From: Wuchereria bancrofti
Taxonomy: Eukaryota > Nematoda > Chromadorea > Rhabditida > Onchocercidae
Length of the DNA: 64,000 nucleotides
Direction of reading: 5' to 3'
Assembly: GCA_005281725.1 (NCBI GenBank)
Contig: SSBO01000002.1
Coordinates: 1,385,266 to 1,449,265, forward strand
Program-made: the position numbers and the translations under genes
Notes under the pieces: model-generated
The model's database searches: none
Told to the model about the DNA's origin: nothing
Seen by the model: the letters and a program-made list of their open reading frames with translations, nothing else
Shown here: positions 30,128 through 43,300 of the stretch, piece after piece
How positions within the stretch are numbered: the first letter of the stretch is position 1
How the letters are laid out: every line of letters begins with the position of its first letter

Positions 30128-32524
30128 TAACACAATCGAATTTAATGCAATTTTTGGGATGCTGAAATTAGTATTCCTAGCGGAATTACTGAACTCAGAA
30201 CTAGTTGGTGTAAAATGACTAATGGTCATTCTTTCCTTCTTTTCTTCTATTTCATACTTTTTTTTATCCTTTCTCCCTTTGCAGTAATCTCCACGATAAT
30301 ATTGTAATTAATACTTATGTTATTACTAATATATTTCAGATTATGACTTTATTAAATTATTAACGTGTTGTCATTTTAGACATTTCAACTACACCACGGT
30401 AATTCATTCGGAACTGATATTTGAGGGAGATGTAAGACAGTTATCTGAAATGATTGACTGAAAAAAGATCAGAGGAAATAAACACACCGAGAGATTGTTG
30501 AAACCTTTCCAGGTACCTTCGGAAATTGTACTATCAATAGGATTTCACTGAACTGGAATGTTGGCATGGACCAGTGCCGAATTAATTTGATAAATTCGAT
30601 TTTGTTTTCAAAAAGCCTGTAAATTTCTCTGTCAACTAAAAAATTCTCAAATCAATTATTTCAACCATTTGCTATAAAAGGAAAAAGAATCTTAGAAAAA
30701 TAATTCATCATCTTAATCAAAGGTTAAAGTTCGCTGCCAAATTTAAATTGAATTACAAGCATGCTATTTATTCTACATGGCATAAAATAGGGTCTGATTC
30801 GAGCAGCTTATAGAGCCGAATAGGGAGTACTTTGCAGTGTGTCTGAAACCAATCTTTATTTTTTTAAGACAAAATTATCGTTCATCAAAGCTATCAAACA
30901 ATATCACAAAATTTGGGGAAGCAATTGCAGGAGAGCAGTAATGCCAACTGCCAATTGCTAACTCAAACGAAGGATAACTCCTTATATAGTAAGCATTAAC
31001 TTATTACAGTAAGGAGAGGACATGTCGCGGAGAAGCAAAGTGCTGTTAGTCTCGTTAACACTCAGATCTGGCTGATGAACTGATATGCCGTAAAGGAGGT
31101 CAGCTAAAAGAAGAACTTAACCTTGTCAAATTCAAATATAATTTACAGTTAATGAGAGGCCGACAAATAACAAAAGAGATCAACTAAATAAGGAGCTGAT
31201 AATTGTAAACAATCTAATCAACATGTATTCTTTGTTAACGAACGATATGTAACAATGCAAATAAGCTCAGCTAAATGAAAATGAATATTGGATAAATGAT
31301 TTTCTACGTTGGATTGAAGCATTTGTCGAAGGATACAATCTTATTTCTACATATTATAATTCGGTTTTTTTGGCACTATTGAAATGGTAGAAAATCAAAA
31401 GTTAAATCAAAAATTGATTTGTCCTCTGAAAAATTGATTTGCCCCTGAAGCTTTAATTCTCGAATATAAAAGAATCTTACTCTCTTTATCATGTCTTAAT
31501 CTCTAAAGTCACCTGGTTTTTCACGTCATTACTACTACCACTGCATTCACATAACCAAATCAATCTGCCCCGTTCACATTATTTTCACGCTGTCCCAAGC
31601 AACAGGCTTCATTCGGAGCCACACGTGACGTCAGTCACTTCTGTACACAACAAGGATGACCTTCTTTCCACACATCTACAGAAAGGACAAGGGACCACTG
31701 ACACAGTCTAATCCATGATGTCTAAACTATTTCAAATCATCATGACGGGATGAATGCATTCTACTACTAGCTACGCTGGAAAGAAAATTTCCAAACTAAC
31801 ATTTACATTTCATTAAAAGTTATGCTCTCTGTAGTAATACTGCTAAAAAAGATTTATTAATTTTTTCAACTTACATAAACAACATAAAGTACGACATACA
31901 CAAATGTTGTTCACAGAATACAAACTTTTGCAAAAAAGAGAAAAGCAGTCACACAGAACATGTACTATAAAACATGCCGCTACTTCAATACGTTAAAAAG
32001 CAATTGAACTGCCAAGTTTCCATGTAATCTTTGAAGATAATTGGAAAGGAAAAATTAATGCCGAAATGAGATGAAGACATACAAATGTCAGTCATCCAAT
32101 AGGGACTTAAATGACAACAGTATTGCAAAAATATGACCAAGCACTCAACAATATTTACTTCGAATACAACTGTAAAGGTCATAAATTATGGAATAAAGTA
32201 AAGTAATTCAAGTCATGTACATCGTAACAAAATGTTGTCACTTTAAATATCAGAGATATTACAGATACAAGATATTATGCAGGGAAATAGTAAAACAGTC
32301 AGTCGGGTGAGAAACTCAACCTGACTTTGATAAAAAGAAACGAGTGCAAAGATTCACCTGAATTTGAGCATGTTAAACGTGCTCAGACTGGACGGAGAAA
32401 AAAAAAACTATTACAATATCTATGGCATGCATAATAAATAAATAAACGACAAGATACGACTTGTCGCAAGGCCTTTTATAAGTGTACATGCAAATGCCCA
32501 ACTTTCGCTGACTGGCATTTAATA
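30128..32524. other. Intergenic region and 3' flank of the DAZ-like gene
   Basis: About 2.4 kb between the repeat copy and the DAZ-like stop codon. No frame with recognisable coding content. The part nearest 32524 is expected to carry the DAZ-like 3' UTR, which in this family is often long and translationally controlled, but no specific signal is identified. Confidence 0.45.
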
Positions 32525-35313
32525 TCATGGAAACTGCTTGTTAGTAGCAGCTGCAACATTTCCTCCTTGTTGACATTCTTTGCGTTCTGCAAGTTAGCAT
32601 TATCATCACCTTATTATTATCAGTGCGAAATGCTACTTCAATGTAAGTATGACTGCAAACTGGGAAATGCTATTTCTAAACCGATTTGTACATCTGCTTT
32701 TTCGGATTATCGAGCGACCACTTAATAACGAAAGCTTCGTGAAACAGTGAGCAAATGGTAACAACAGCCCATCAAGAAAGTGTTTACCGTACTGCTGCAG
32801 ATTAACTTGACCAAGTTGATTTGAAAGTGACACGACCGACTTCATCGGGCTACGTCGAGGGGTGCTTGTAGAACGAACCTGAAAAGAATTCTGTCAATTA
32901 CTAGCACTGTAACATAACTAGCATTCTTCATTAATTCAAAACTTTCTCCATAACTGAAAAAATCCCTCCAAAGTATCTAAAATGAAAATTCAAAAAGTAG
33001 ACGCACTTCGACTGGATTTTGCCAACCAGTAATCATGCTTTCCTCATAGAAACATGGTTGTGGAGTTTGTGGCGTTATCGGCTGCGGCACCAACTGAATT
33101 GGATTTGGTGCAGGAATTGCCATCGCAGCAGTTTGTCCATTCCCATCAATCTGTTGCATTCTTCTCTTTTTTAAAACAGCATAAGTTATATGAAGTGTAT
33201 TTTACAATTAAGCACTGCTGTCGTAAATTGTTATTACTACCATTATTCGCCATTTTCCTGTGATTGCAATATTCTTCCACTTTTATAAATACAACTTATT
33301 TCCTATAAGCTTTTGTTGTTTCTAGCAAATATTAATGATTAATGTGAATAATTCAGAACCTTAACTATGCAGTGCTGAAGAAGGAAAATAATGTAACCTC
33401 TAAAAGAGGAAGATAAAATATTAAAACAAATAACACAAACAGTTTGATATCCACCAGGAGCAAGGAAATATGTTGGAGCTGTCATTTGAGAGTAATGAGT
33501 CATATCGTTAGCAGGCGCAGTTGGAGCATAATAGGCAGCTGCTGGTGGGAAGAGCGCTGCACGCTGTGTAGCAACCGATGGTGTCATCTGAAACAAGTGC
33601 ACAGGAAACTGTAAGTGAATTTCGTCCTTCTAGCAATGTTTTTGTGTGTTTGTAAATAATACTAACCGGTGTAAGTGGTTGAGTAGTTACTTGCGCTATT
33701 TGCTGCATGCTTACATATGTCTGTTGCTGCTGCTGCTGCTGTTGCTGTTGTGGTTGTCCAGCAGTCGGAATATGTACCGAACCATTAACTGCTTGCGGTT
33801 GTCCACCTATACCGTTCGTACGTGGAGAATCATGAGGACTTACCGTATTACCACTATTTGGTACAAGCATAACCGGTGTTGTACCGTTGTTTGCAACGAA
33901 TTGTTGCGCCCTGTTATTTCCTGCATCCTATAAAAAGTTAACAATGAAAACAATAAACATTGCTAATAGTGGTAAAATTGTCAAAATCAAATTGATGAAA
34001 CCTTCATGCCTCTCTTATTTTCCCTAAGAAACAGACTTACAGTGTTCGAAAGTGTGTATTGTGCTGGTGCAATAGTAGAAACTGGCGAGTAGACAAATGG
34101 TTGCACTTGATTTGGTGGCGGCATCACAACAAATGGTGACTGTGAGATTGCATAGGTAACCCCACCGAATGCTGATGTTGTCAGCAGTTGTCCCGTTGGT
34201 GTTGCGATAGCGTACTCTGAAGACGAAATCGCTTCAGATAACCTACACTGATGATTTACACGTGAACTTCACGATAGATGCACCGTATCCCTGGGTATCG
34301 CGAAATCTACCGGCTATCTCAACATGTGTTGCAGTAATACAAAAAGGTATAAAAACATGAAAAAAATTTGATAGTATTTCGAAGTTCATCATTCTTTATC
34401 AGACGCAGATGACCTCTATCGATAAAGAATCTATGTAGGGGCTATTAATAACATCTCCCAGCTTCATTTTCCATAATTTCCATTGAATAAAATTTATTTC
34501 GAAACATTTCGCACAAACCTTTTGAAATGATTTCACTAATACTTTCAACTAATATGAACTAAAATCACCTGGTGTAAAACGCGGACCATGAATCATACGG
34601 CGAATAGCCGGTCCAAGATTTAATCGACGCCCTTTGAATTCAAGTTTTTCCGCTTCCTGGTTCTGCCAATATTAATAGTGCATGAGTACTCGTTTAGAAT
34701 TCTCAAATTATTTTGAAAATCAATTTTTGTAGAACACATATTACGATTTATACCAAAGTGTCTTACCGCGCTAATTTGCATGACAGTTTTTGCTTCATCC
34801 TCTGTATCAAACGTTATGAAACCATATCCCTTGGATGTTCCCTCACTGCTACGAATTACTTTTGCTTCACGAACGTGACCAAATTTTTCGAAAAATAAAC
34901 GCAAATCAAGTTCCGTAGTCTGCAAATCGGTTAGCTTAATGTATATGGAAATAGTTAAGTAAATGAGTGATTAAGTGAATGGAATGATTTCTTTTTTCTT
35001 TACTTAATTAAGCTGGATGAATCAAATTGGCAGTTCGCAAAGAAACAGACACACGACAAAAGAGAAAAAAAATACTCCCTAAATTATAAAAAAAATTAAA
35101 CCAAGATATGGGAAAACTTGCAGTGGCTGGAAATCCACCAACAAAAATCCGATGCGGTATCATCTCAAACGTACGGGGATCAGCTGCAGCAGCAACTGGA
35201 AAGGGTGTGGTCGCTGCCGGATAAATTGTTGCGCCCGTCGGATATGCCATTTGATATGGATTGCCGGTAGGATCATATGCCAAAGTCGTTGCGAAAGCTG
35301 GGCTCATCATCAT
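32525..35313 (-). CDS. daz-1: DAZ/Boule family RNA-binding protein
   Basis: Germline mRNA-binding translational regulator; C. elegans DAZ-1 is needed for oocyte meiosis. Nine exons in phase: 35313-35122, 34919-34767, 34662-34569, 34216-34041, 33927-33667, 33587-33441, 33165-33007, 32878-32788, 32586-32525 (TGA), about 444 residues. One RRM spans the end of exon 1 to exon 3: RNP2 IFVGGF, RNP1 KGYGFITF, then FKGRRLNLGPAIRR, the DAZ/Boule hallmark after the RRM. The rest is Pro/Gln/Ala/Tyr-rich and low in structure, with a run of about ten Gln in exon 5 (33720-33755). The first intron has a GC donor (ACT|GCAAGT at 35121-35120); using it restores the conserved GFPATTTELDLR junction. The start ATG is 1 base after a TTTAG acceptor, as in spliced-leader trans-splicing. 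No usual DAZ repeat is visible, as expected for the Boule branch. Confidence 0.93.
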
Positions 35314-35834
35314 CCTAAAGGATCCTAATTTACAAAAACTGGATTTGAACCAAAAAAAGTTGATATCTTTAGTTAGGGTATCATCAAATTCGTGCTAGAC
35401 AACAAGGATGAACCGTGATCTTAACGTTCGAAGCGAAGAAGCACAAAGAAGTTGATATTAGAGGGGAAGTGAAGGAGCTTGGAATTCCTGATTTTGCCCA
35501 AGAAGTGATATTTATCTGCCCAACGAATAACAATATACATTGGAGCAGTCAAGAGAGTATTAGCATCAACCATGGAAATAGATATTTACCATTCGTCAGG
35601 CTAATCTATCCACGTACACTTTAGCATTGCCCTAATATGACAGGTTCCTATCGAGATTGATTTAGCTAAAACAATGAATGATCACTGTTTCCAACAGGTA
35701 GCAGAATCTCAATCCAATCCCACGTTACGTGTGGTGACACGTTTTTGATCCAGACACGTCTCTAATCCCATCTCACGTCTACCTCACCTCACTAATCGCA
35801 ACTTAACCTTTCCTTCAACAGTATGTTAATAGGA

Positions 35835-35860
35835 AGAGAGAGAGAGAGAGAGAGAGAGAG
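35835..35860. repeat. (GA)n microsatellite
   Basis: Perfect GA dinucleotide run upstream of the DAZ-like gene; a second one lies at 36447-36465. Confidence 0.95.
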
Positions 35861-36945
35861 GCGATCAATAAATGAACCTAGAAGTGAAGAGCAGAAGTTA
35901 GCGAAAGCCCACCGTACCCAGCACACATCACCAACTAGATAGATGTTGCGTAACTTTTGTCAAAGGAATGAATGAGAGGTGCGTTCCCGCCTTTGTCACC
36001 GCCCGCTGCTCTTTTTACGCAACACACTTTCTCCTCCCCTTACGGTCAGCAATTGTTATTGAAGAGCAATAATATTTAGCAAACATTTAGTGGACCGCGG
36101 GGATGCGGGAGGAATCGACCTGACCTCCCTCCCTCTTAGAAATGGAGGAAAGCTAACAAAGGTCACATTCATATTTCCCATTTTCAGAATCCACACTTCC
36201 TTACTTTCTTTACTTTAATGCTATCTCCTCCTTTACTATATTTTTTACTCTCTTATCGAAAATTTGTCATCCTTACTATCCCCTGAAATGCACTCATTTT
36301 CAAAGAAGTCAAATCGAGCAGACAAACAAACTTTACTAACATCCGTAAATGTAATGTGCAAATTGATTAAGGAAAAGTTAACTAAACAGTTATTCCCTAA
36401 GGTAAAGAATAAAAAATGAGATGGAGAAATATGTAAATAAATCAGCGAGAGAGAGAGAGAGAGAGGAAGGAAGAGATCTATCTCACTGGAAGCATTAATA
36501 ACTTACACTTTCAGATTAATCAAATTGCGTCAAGGCTTCTTCTGATAAGTGATTTGTGTTTCTAAAGAAAGTGATATATTTCCTTTGAAGACGTAGTATC
36601 ACTTACCTTCTTGTAATCACGTAAAAATATAAGCCATCCCTGTTTTCGATACACACGTTAATAAAAGATCAAAATCACGTACTAACAACGAACCAAAATA
36701 GGAGCGAACTATAAATGATAAGAGTTCTGACCAAACTTAATTGGGACATTCCTATGACCTATGACCCATCGTAAGATTCTGGAGTGGCAAATGACTGGCG
36801 TTGGAGAACAGAGAAGAGATATTGCTGTCGTTCCTACCGTACCCCTTCTGGGCGAAGATGTCCCATCGTTGGCAGATAGGGGTGGACGGGAGCGACTGAC
36901 GCACGCACGCACGCAATATGACCATATCGGCAAGAGAATTTGCAT

Positions 36946-36966
36946 ACACACACACACACACACACA
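36946..36966. repeat. (CA)n microsatellite
   Basis: Perfect AC/CA run, preceded at about 36901-36914 by CGCA tetranucleotide units. Confidence 0.95.
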
Positions 36967-37562
36967 TTCGTACAGACACGCATGTACTACGGACTGGTCA
37001 CGTCGTCGTCATTTGTGATGACAGTCGGAAGTAGCATCTTTCGATCGATAGACTGGGACGGTCGGAGGGAGCGGTTCCTGATGGAGAGAGAGGAGAGGAG
37101 AGGGTGTGGTACTGGGAGAGGTGCAGAGGACGGGACAGAGGAGAGGCAGCAAGAAGCAGGACAGAGACAGTGCGGGGTCACTCCGCGACCTCGCAAAGTT
37201 ACTGGTACTCAGTCTAATGATCTAACAGAAAGGAAATCGATTGAGGAACCGTTTGCGAGACGCTGAATGTGAGATAAGAAATTCTGATTACCTCGGGTCA
37301 TCGCCAAGTCCGTTATGACCACTCTCCCACTAATGACCAGTCAGTCTCATCCATTTCCAGTAATGCAATCAATATGACGTGATGTTGCATAAGATGCTAA
37401 GCCACGTGTCAAAAGTGGTTTAGGAATTCAGTCTGCCCTACCCTGCCCTGTCCTACCCTACCCTCATCATATACTACAAACGCTGTTGCAGAAGACTGTG
37501 ATAAGTGAAAGTGAAAGGAAAGGGAATCATCTGTGAAGAGTAATCGGTCCTTTCGATAAGTA

Positions 37563-39883
37563 ATGGTGTATTCAGTGGCCAACTCGAATCATTCCACGAT
37601 GACAACAGTGTCCAAGTGTGTCTACGATGATTTCTCAGCTCCAACACCATTTCGATCAGCTCGGGTAATTATTGAAGGTAAACAAGTTTGCAATCCTAAC
37701 TAATAATGCACTACGGGAAAAGGAAAGATAGCAGTCGTTTGTATATTGTACTGACTGTCTGCACTTTTCTCACTTATCAAACTTTCGGTAGCTAAGGAGT
37801 AGATCAGATCTATGATTCTTTTTTACCTTGAAATTTGCGTGCCATTGTGGGAAGCGGTAGATATACTTTGGAAAAGAAGGGAGTATAACAAGTTGGTAGG
37901 CCAAAATTGATACGATCAGTAAGAGATGCAAACATTTCTGGAGTCTTAAGATTTCGCTTTTTAGGGCGCTCGGTATATGTGAATCCTGGTTGGCTTGCCG
38001 AATTTTCAAATTTTTTCGCCGCCATGTTTTTCGGCAAAAATGCGGGTGAAGAATTAACCTTTGGCAGTGAAGTGAGCTACGATCATTTCATCGAATTACT
38101 GAGAGTTGTGTGTTACTGTCCCACTCGTAAACCCATAACAAGTTATTTTTTTGTTTTGTTCTTTTCATTTCAGTTAAGAATTTCAATATGATAGAAGGAA
38201 GAGGAAAGGACTGATTTCAGTTTTGTTTGAGGGGTACATGTTGGAAATGCTTAAAAGGATAGCAAAATGTAAATTTTCGAGAATACAGTGATAGCGGTAG
38301 TTTAGGTCATCATTTTGTTCCTATGATGGTGCTTAATGTCGTGTGCATAACGCAGTACTGGTGACAGTAGTAGTTTGTAAGTACTCCATATTTTATTAAT
38401 GCCTTTTTCACCATGTTGCTCTTAGCACTTTCGTTTTGTCACTTACCCTTATGTCATAATTGCGTTTGAGACTGCAGTTAGAATTGGAATAATAGATTCA
38501 GCTGCTGGATGCAAGGAGATGTCTGATAAAAGTAGGATAACTGATGTTACTGTTAACAAGGCATAGCGTAGTTGGAAGTCGTTGGGGAAATTGACGTAGT
38601 TTCTGGACTTGACACAAAATTGCGTATATTACATTTCAAGTGGAATTTCGTTTTAAGTGAAGGTTATCAGTCCTTATTAATATACTAATCGGTAATTTCT
38701 TCTTTTCTGCTCCAAAGTTGCTGCAAGAGAAAATGGGTGATATTGCGATCGGTTAGGCAGAAATCTTTATACAATCCTTGTACAGCAGCATCTTTGTGAG
38801 GGAACTGAACATTTTCAATTGCAGTTTCTAACGTCATTGTTGTTTTAAAAATGGCTCATTATTTTGGAATGAAGCCAGTGATCGAGAAATGTGAAGATGT
38901 CATTGTTAGACAGGTTTTTTTTTTGTTGTTTTATGTACATTTTTATTTGGGTTTAGCTTAATTAGAACTTTTTTTGAGTTGGAAAATCTCCAAATTCCAA
39001 TTGATTTCTTAAATTCTTTGTTTTTTCTTCTTTGTTATATAGGTGAGTTAGAGGTGGAGGTGTTCGGAAGGAAGTTCTGTTGCACATAGTACAACTTCAG
39101 CTATCAAAATTCTTACTCATCATTTCAGACTTACGTTTGACTGGCAGTGTTTCAAGTTTGATTCCACTTTTTTCGATAGGTAGAATAACCAGCGGTAAAA
39201 TTAATATGAAAAGTTTTGAAGCTCATATAAATGGGATAACTCCACGGCTTTACTCTTCGCGGATTAAATTGAAGAAATTTCTCTTCGATCGTGCCGAGAA
39301 CCAATTTTATGTGATAGAATTCCTTTGTCAATTTACCCTGACGCCTGTTTTGCTATCCAAAAACTTTTCGGCCATGAAAATATCTTGCTTATTCACTGCA
39401 GGCGAATACATTAGACAGAGTGAAATTATTCCAAATTGCATGTGCCGTCGCTGAGCATGATCGCTACTCTCCCACCATGACATTACTCATCGATAAACTC
39501 TCCGCTATGAAACGAGAAGAACTATCAAAGTTGCGTTTCTCACAGGTGAGTGCTGTACTCAAAGTGCTATTTGCTCCTGACACGTCATTTGTGAAATATT
39601 TGAATTCTTTGATGAAATAGGAAATATGAAATTGGAACATATTTTCTTTTGAGCAAGCCTCCAAGGATATATGTTACTAAGCTGAAAGCACATTTAGATC
39701 CTCGACTTGTTTGCTATACTTTAAAATGTGTCGATTTGATTTATGTGAAGTGAGATCGGTGGACGCTTTCATGCGATTATTTTTGTTTATTGACAGGTGC
39801 CGGGTGATGTTGTAGCCGATGTATTTGCCGCAAAAATGAAACGACGTGAGATGAAACGGAAGAAGTGGTGCTGCTTATTATGA
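37563..39883 (+). CDS. BTB/POZ-domain protein with C-terminal polybasic-CaaX tail
   Basis: Five exons in phase: 37563-37677, 37965-38141, 38825-38913, 39402-39545, 39797-39883 (TGA), about 203 residues. Exons 1-3 carry a BTB fold: VIIEGRSVYVNPGWLAEFS, FFAAMFFG, VSYDHFIELLRVVC, HYFGMKPVIEKCE. BTB proteins dimerise and often recruit CUL3 ligases. Exon 4 is a helical segment after the BTB, too short for a full BACK domain, and no Kelch or MATH domain follows. The protein ends with KRREMKRKKWCCLL: a basic cluster followed by CCLL, which fits a CaaX box with X = Leu (geranylgeranyl type). The inferred role is a membrane-tethered BTB adaptor. The acceptor at 37964 was chosen because it alone keeps phase and joins the BTB first strand correctly. 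Nematodes have related short BTB proteins, but I do not recall a named orthologue. Confidence 0.85.
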
Positions 39884-40394
39884 AATCGCCGTCGCCTACA
39901 TCACCAATTTTATTGTCTTCTTTAATCTTAAAATATTTGCTTTGTAATAAGTCTTACATTACTACGGCTCTGTGATTTTGATGGACCTTGGTGCTTCGTA
40001 CTAGTGAGCTGTTCAAGAAATGAGAACTAGGTTAGCTTAATACAAAACCAAAATAGCTCTAACTATTACAGAGGTCGAACAAAATCCGGACCAAACGCAA
40101 AAAAAGGAGTAACTTAAATTAATGTTGAACTTAGGAAGTATCTCCAACTTATAAAACAAGAACTATTTTAGATTATGTCCAATAAACGCCGTGAAAAGAC
40201 CATTATGTCCAATAAACGCCGTGAAAAGAGTAATCTATCCCAGTTATTTAATTTTAAACAAACAAAGTTAACCATTTGTGCGTGGCAACCTCAAAGTGTA
40301 TTCGGACAGAAAAGATTCGTCGTCAATTTATTTCTGGAGATTCAACATTTCAAAGCATGTAGTAATTTACAAACACTACGGCAAGAAAAGTTCA
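39884..40394. other. Convergent intergenic region with a short direct repeat
   Basis: About 0.5 kb between the 3' ends of the BTB gene and ABCF3. It holds the direct repeat at 40172-40229. The open frame 40175-40417 has no domain and overlaps the ABCF3 stop on the other strand. Confidence 0.6.
40172..40229 (+). repeat. Two-copy 30-bp direct repeat
   Basis: A 28-base unit starting ATTATGTCCAATAAACGCC occurs twice with a 30-base period and no mismatch. Confidence 0.95.
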
Positions 40395-43300
40395 TTAGAG
40401 GGCGAGCTGCGTCATAACATGTCTCTTATATTCTTCTAGACCTCCTTCTAATGTCATCACAGAACGATCTTTGACTACCCACAGTTCTTTACAGACCATA
40501 TCAATGAGTTTCTCGTCATGAGAAACGATCAGTACTCCTCCCTGCAAATTGATCATATGGACAAGTAAGTACTTGTGAGCAAAAATGCTTATGTACATAG
40601 TTGTAGATTAAACTACAGAAAGCAAACATTATCGCAATAGCACAAATATGAATTTGTTTAATTTTTGCAATGTAATTAAGTATTCACCTTGAACGAATTC
40701 AGCGCTCTACCTAATGCTTCAACCGTTTCTATATCAAGGTGGTTTGTAGGTTCATCCATAATCAAGTAATTAGGGCTGCAATGAGGAATTAGTAATTAAA
40801 GAAAGCATAAAGCGAAAGGGTAAAACTTTCGCCTACTCCGTCAAAAAAGACAGCTCAAGTTCGGGCAAAGGAACAGCTCATGCTATCGCAAAGTATTTAT
40901 GAGCCTGCAAAACTTAAGCAAAGTGTACTTCGACATAGCAATGCTCGCAAAAGCGAGACGAGATTTCTGTCCACCAGAGAGAGTTACGACCGACTGCAGC
41001 GCTAAATCACCAGAGAGTCCAAACCGACCAAGAGCAGCTCTGTATTCTTCTTGACTTTTACCTATAAAAGCATCAGAGGAAAAGCTGCTACTTTAAAGTA
41101 AAGGAAGAAAATTATTCAACTGGAATGAGTAAAGAGTGTCTGAATAAATTCTTATGAGAATAAAATACCGGGAAATCTTTTCTCCAGTACTTCTATGCCG
41201 GATATGTCCATATCAAGCTGGTCAACATGATGTTGCGAAAAGTACCCTATTTTTAAGCGGCGATTGGCATTGCGGAAACCACTTGTTGGCGGTAGGTCAC
41301 CAAGAAGCAATTTTAGCAGCGTCGTTTTACCAGCCCCATTTTCTCCAACCTGTAATTGAATCTGAACACATAATCAGTCTGAATCGACATCTTTCTTCCA
41401 CTTGAATCGGAATTTTTAATTGCCTTACAGAAATTCTGAATGCTTGGCAAAAGTAACAAACGTACAATGCAAATGCGTGAATCTGCATACGAACCAATTT
41501 GCAGCTTAGTAAATATTATCGGTGAAATTGATGTATACCTAAAATACAGACCAGATAATAAAACATATCAAGCCCCCAAGGATGTGTATTCTTTCACTTA
41601 ACTCTCGATGAAGAAATGTGAGAAATCTGATGGAGATAATAAAGAAAAATGATTCGAGTGTTGTAAGAAATTCCATACATAATTTATATCACAGTTTCAA
41701 GAATTTATCTCGAAAATATTTCAGGCAACATTTTAAACTTGTGCAATTTAATAATGGAACCATCCAGGTTTATTTCAAATTACCTAAAAGAGACATCGTC
41801 TAACTGCAGTACCAAATTATTTAATACTTCGCAGTCGGGAAAGCTCAACTTCACTTCACTTTCCAAAACAATAGGTTTAAGTTTTGGTCTGAAAAAAAAA
41901 ATAAGTTGTAAACATTCTCCATGAGAAGTGGGGATCATTCATTGCAGCGCTGGCAATCAGTGATAGTAAAACTATACACTAATACTTTCTTCCATATATA
42001 ATTTCAAATTATAAAATGTTGCTGATTTGTGAGGTTTTAGCGCAGCAATTAAGGAAAATTGCAATTTTTTTAAAATTAAATTACAATTTTTCAAGCATTT
42101 TGATACGACTTTGCACCATCGATGCTCGTTTAGCATTATATCGAAATTTATCAATAAATTCTTGAGTATGTTGACGGAACTGTTGTTGTGCCTCATATTC
42201 TCTGAAAACGTCCATCAAAGTAAGTGAATCGCACTCGAAAAATTACCAAGAAAATTAAAATACAAATATACAGCTGTAACTTCTTGCATTAATGAAATAA
42301 AACAAATAAATACTGAAACAAGAAAGTAGCAAACCTTTCTTGCTGCGTTAGTTTCTCTTTCATTGTTTTCTCGAAAACGGCATAATTACCTTTATATTGG
42401 TCTAGCCTCTTTGAATGCAAATGTATAATATCCGTGCAAACAGTGTTCAAAAAATTGCGATCATGAGAAACTATCACAATTGTAGAGGTCCATTCCTGAA
42501 ATTATTGCATTAAGACAGATCAGCAGTAGCGAATAATTTATATTAAATACAAATATTGTAAATTTTATCGACTGTATTATCAAATCTACTAAAAGCGTGA
42601 CCGAACGCTGGTTAAGGGAAATTCACTGAAGCTTTTATTTCAGTACATTTGGTGTTACTTTTTTTGTCCAAAAAACCTTACCAGAATTCATGAATATCTT
42701 AACAAAGTTTATATTAAACAAAAAAAGAAAAAATTGAAGTCACGATTCATAAAAATCTAAATAACACCTGAAGGTGATTTTCCAACCAAATAATTGCTCT
42801 CATGTCCAACATATTTGTTGGTTCATCCAACAAAAGTAAGTCAGGCCTGCAAAAAAATAAAATTATAAAATAAGTTTTCTCCTGACAAAAGAATTTTAAA
42901 TTACACTAAGTGCAACATACCTCATGAACAGAGCCTTTGCCAAAGCTAACCTCATCCGCCAACCACCCGAAAATTCTCTGAAGAATGCATTTATAAAAAA
43001 AAAAAACCTTCAACTTGTAGATTGAAAGAGAAAGTTTACCAATAAAGCTTATCAAACAGATCATGCAGAAAATTACCGAGAAAAAAATTAAAAACAATAG
43101 GTACTTTGTTGGCTGTTTCTGCTCTTCTGGTGTAAAACCAAGTCCAAAAAGTATTGATGCAGCACGTGCGGGCGCTCTGTCCATTTGGGCTTCTTCCATT
43201 TCTGTGTAAATTTTCCCTAGTTCCATACCATATTTCTCTTTATCTTCATCGCTAAGAGATCTAGAACATGAATCAGTCTTTAAATTTTCCAAAAGAATAG

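Larger units (their letters stand above)
35314..37562. promoter_or_regulatory. Divergent upstream region of daz-1 and the BTB gene, purine- and GC-richer
   Basis: 2.2 kb between two divergent starts. Base composition departs from the surrounding AT-rich sequence: GA runs (35835-35860, 36447-36465), an ACGC/CA block (36903-36966), a G/A-rich strand at about 37055-37175, and CCCTRCC repeats at about 37436-37465. Open frames here (for example 36761-37266) are low-complexity products of these runs. Core promoter elements are not identified. Confidence 0.5.

Noticed and set aside
35335..35360. tRNA B-box-like GGTTCAAATCC on the minus strand
   Set aside because: The flanking bases do not form a T-stem or acceptor stem and no A box lies at the right distance.
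36709..37266. Several overlapping open frames on both strands
   Set aside because: They come from CA, GA and other low-complexity runs in the divergent promoter region, show no domain and contradict each other.
39080..39454. 125-codon plus-strand open frame in the BTB gene
   Set aside because: It lies in the intron between 38913 and 39402, in a frame other than the BTB exons; the neighbouring exons join in phase without it and it has no family similarity I can see.
40175..40417. 80-codon plus-strand frame with a duplicated MSNKRREK motif
   Set aside because: Its repetition is the 30-bp tandem repeat; it overlaps the abcf-3 C-terminus on the other strand and lacks domain or splice support.
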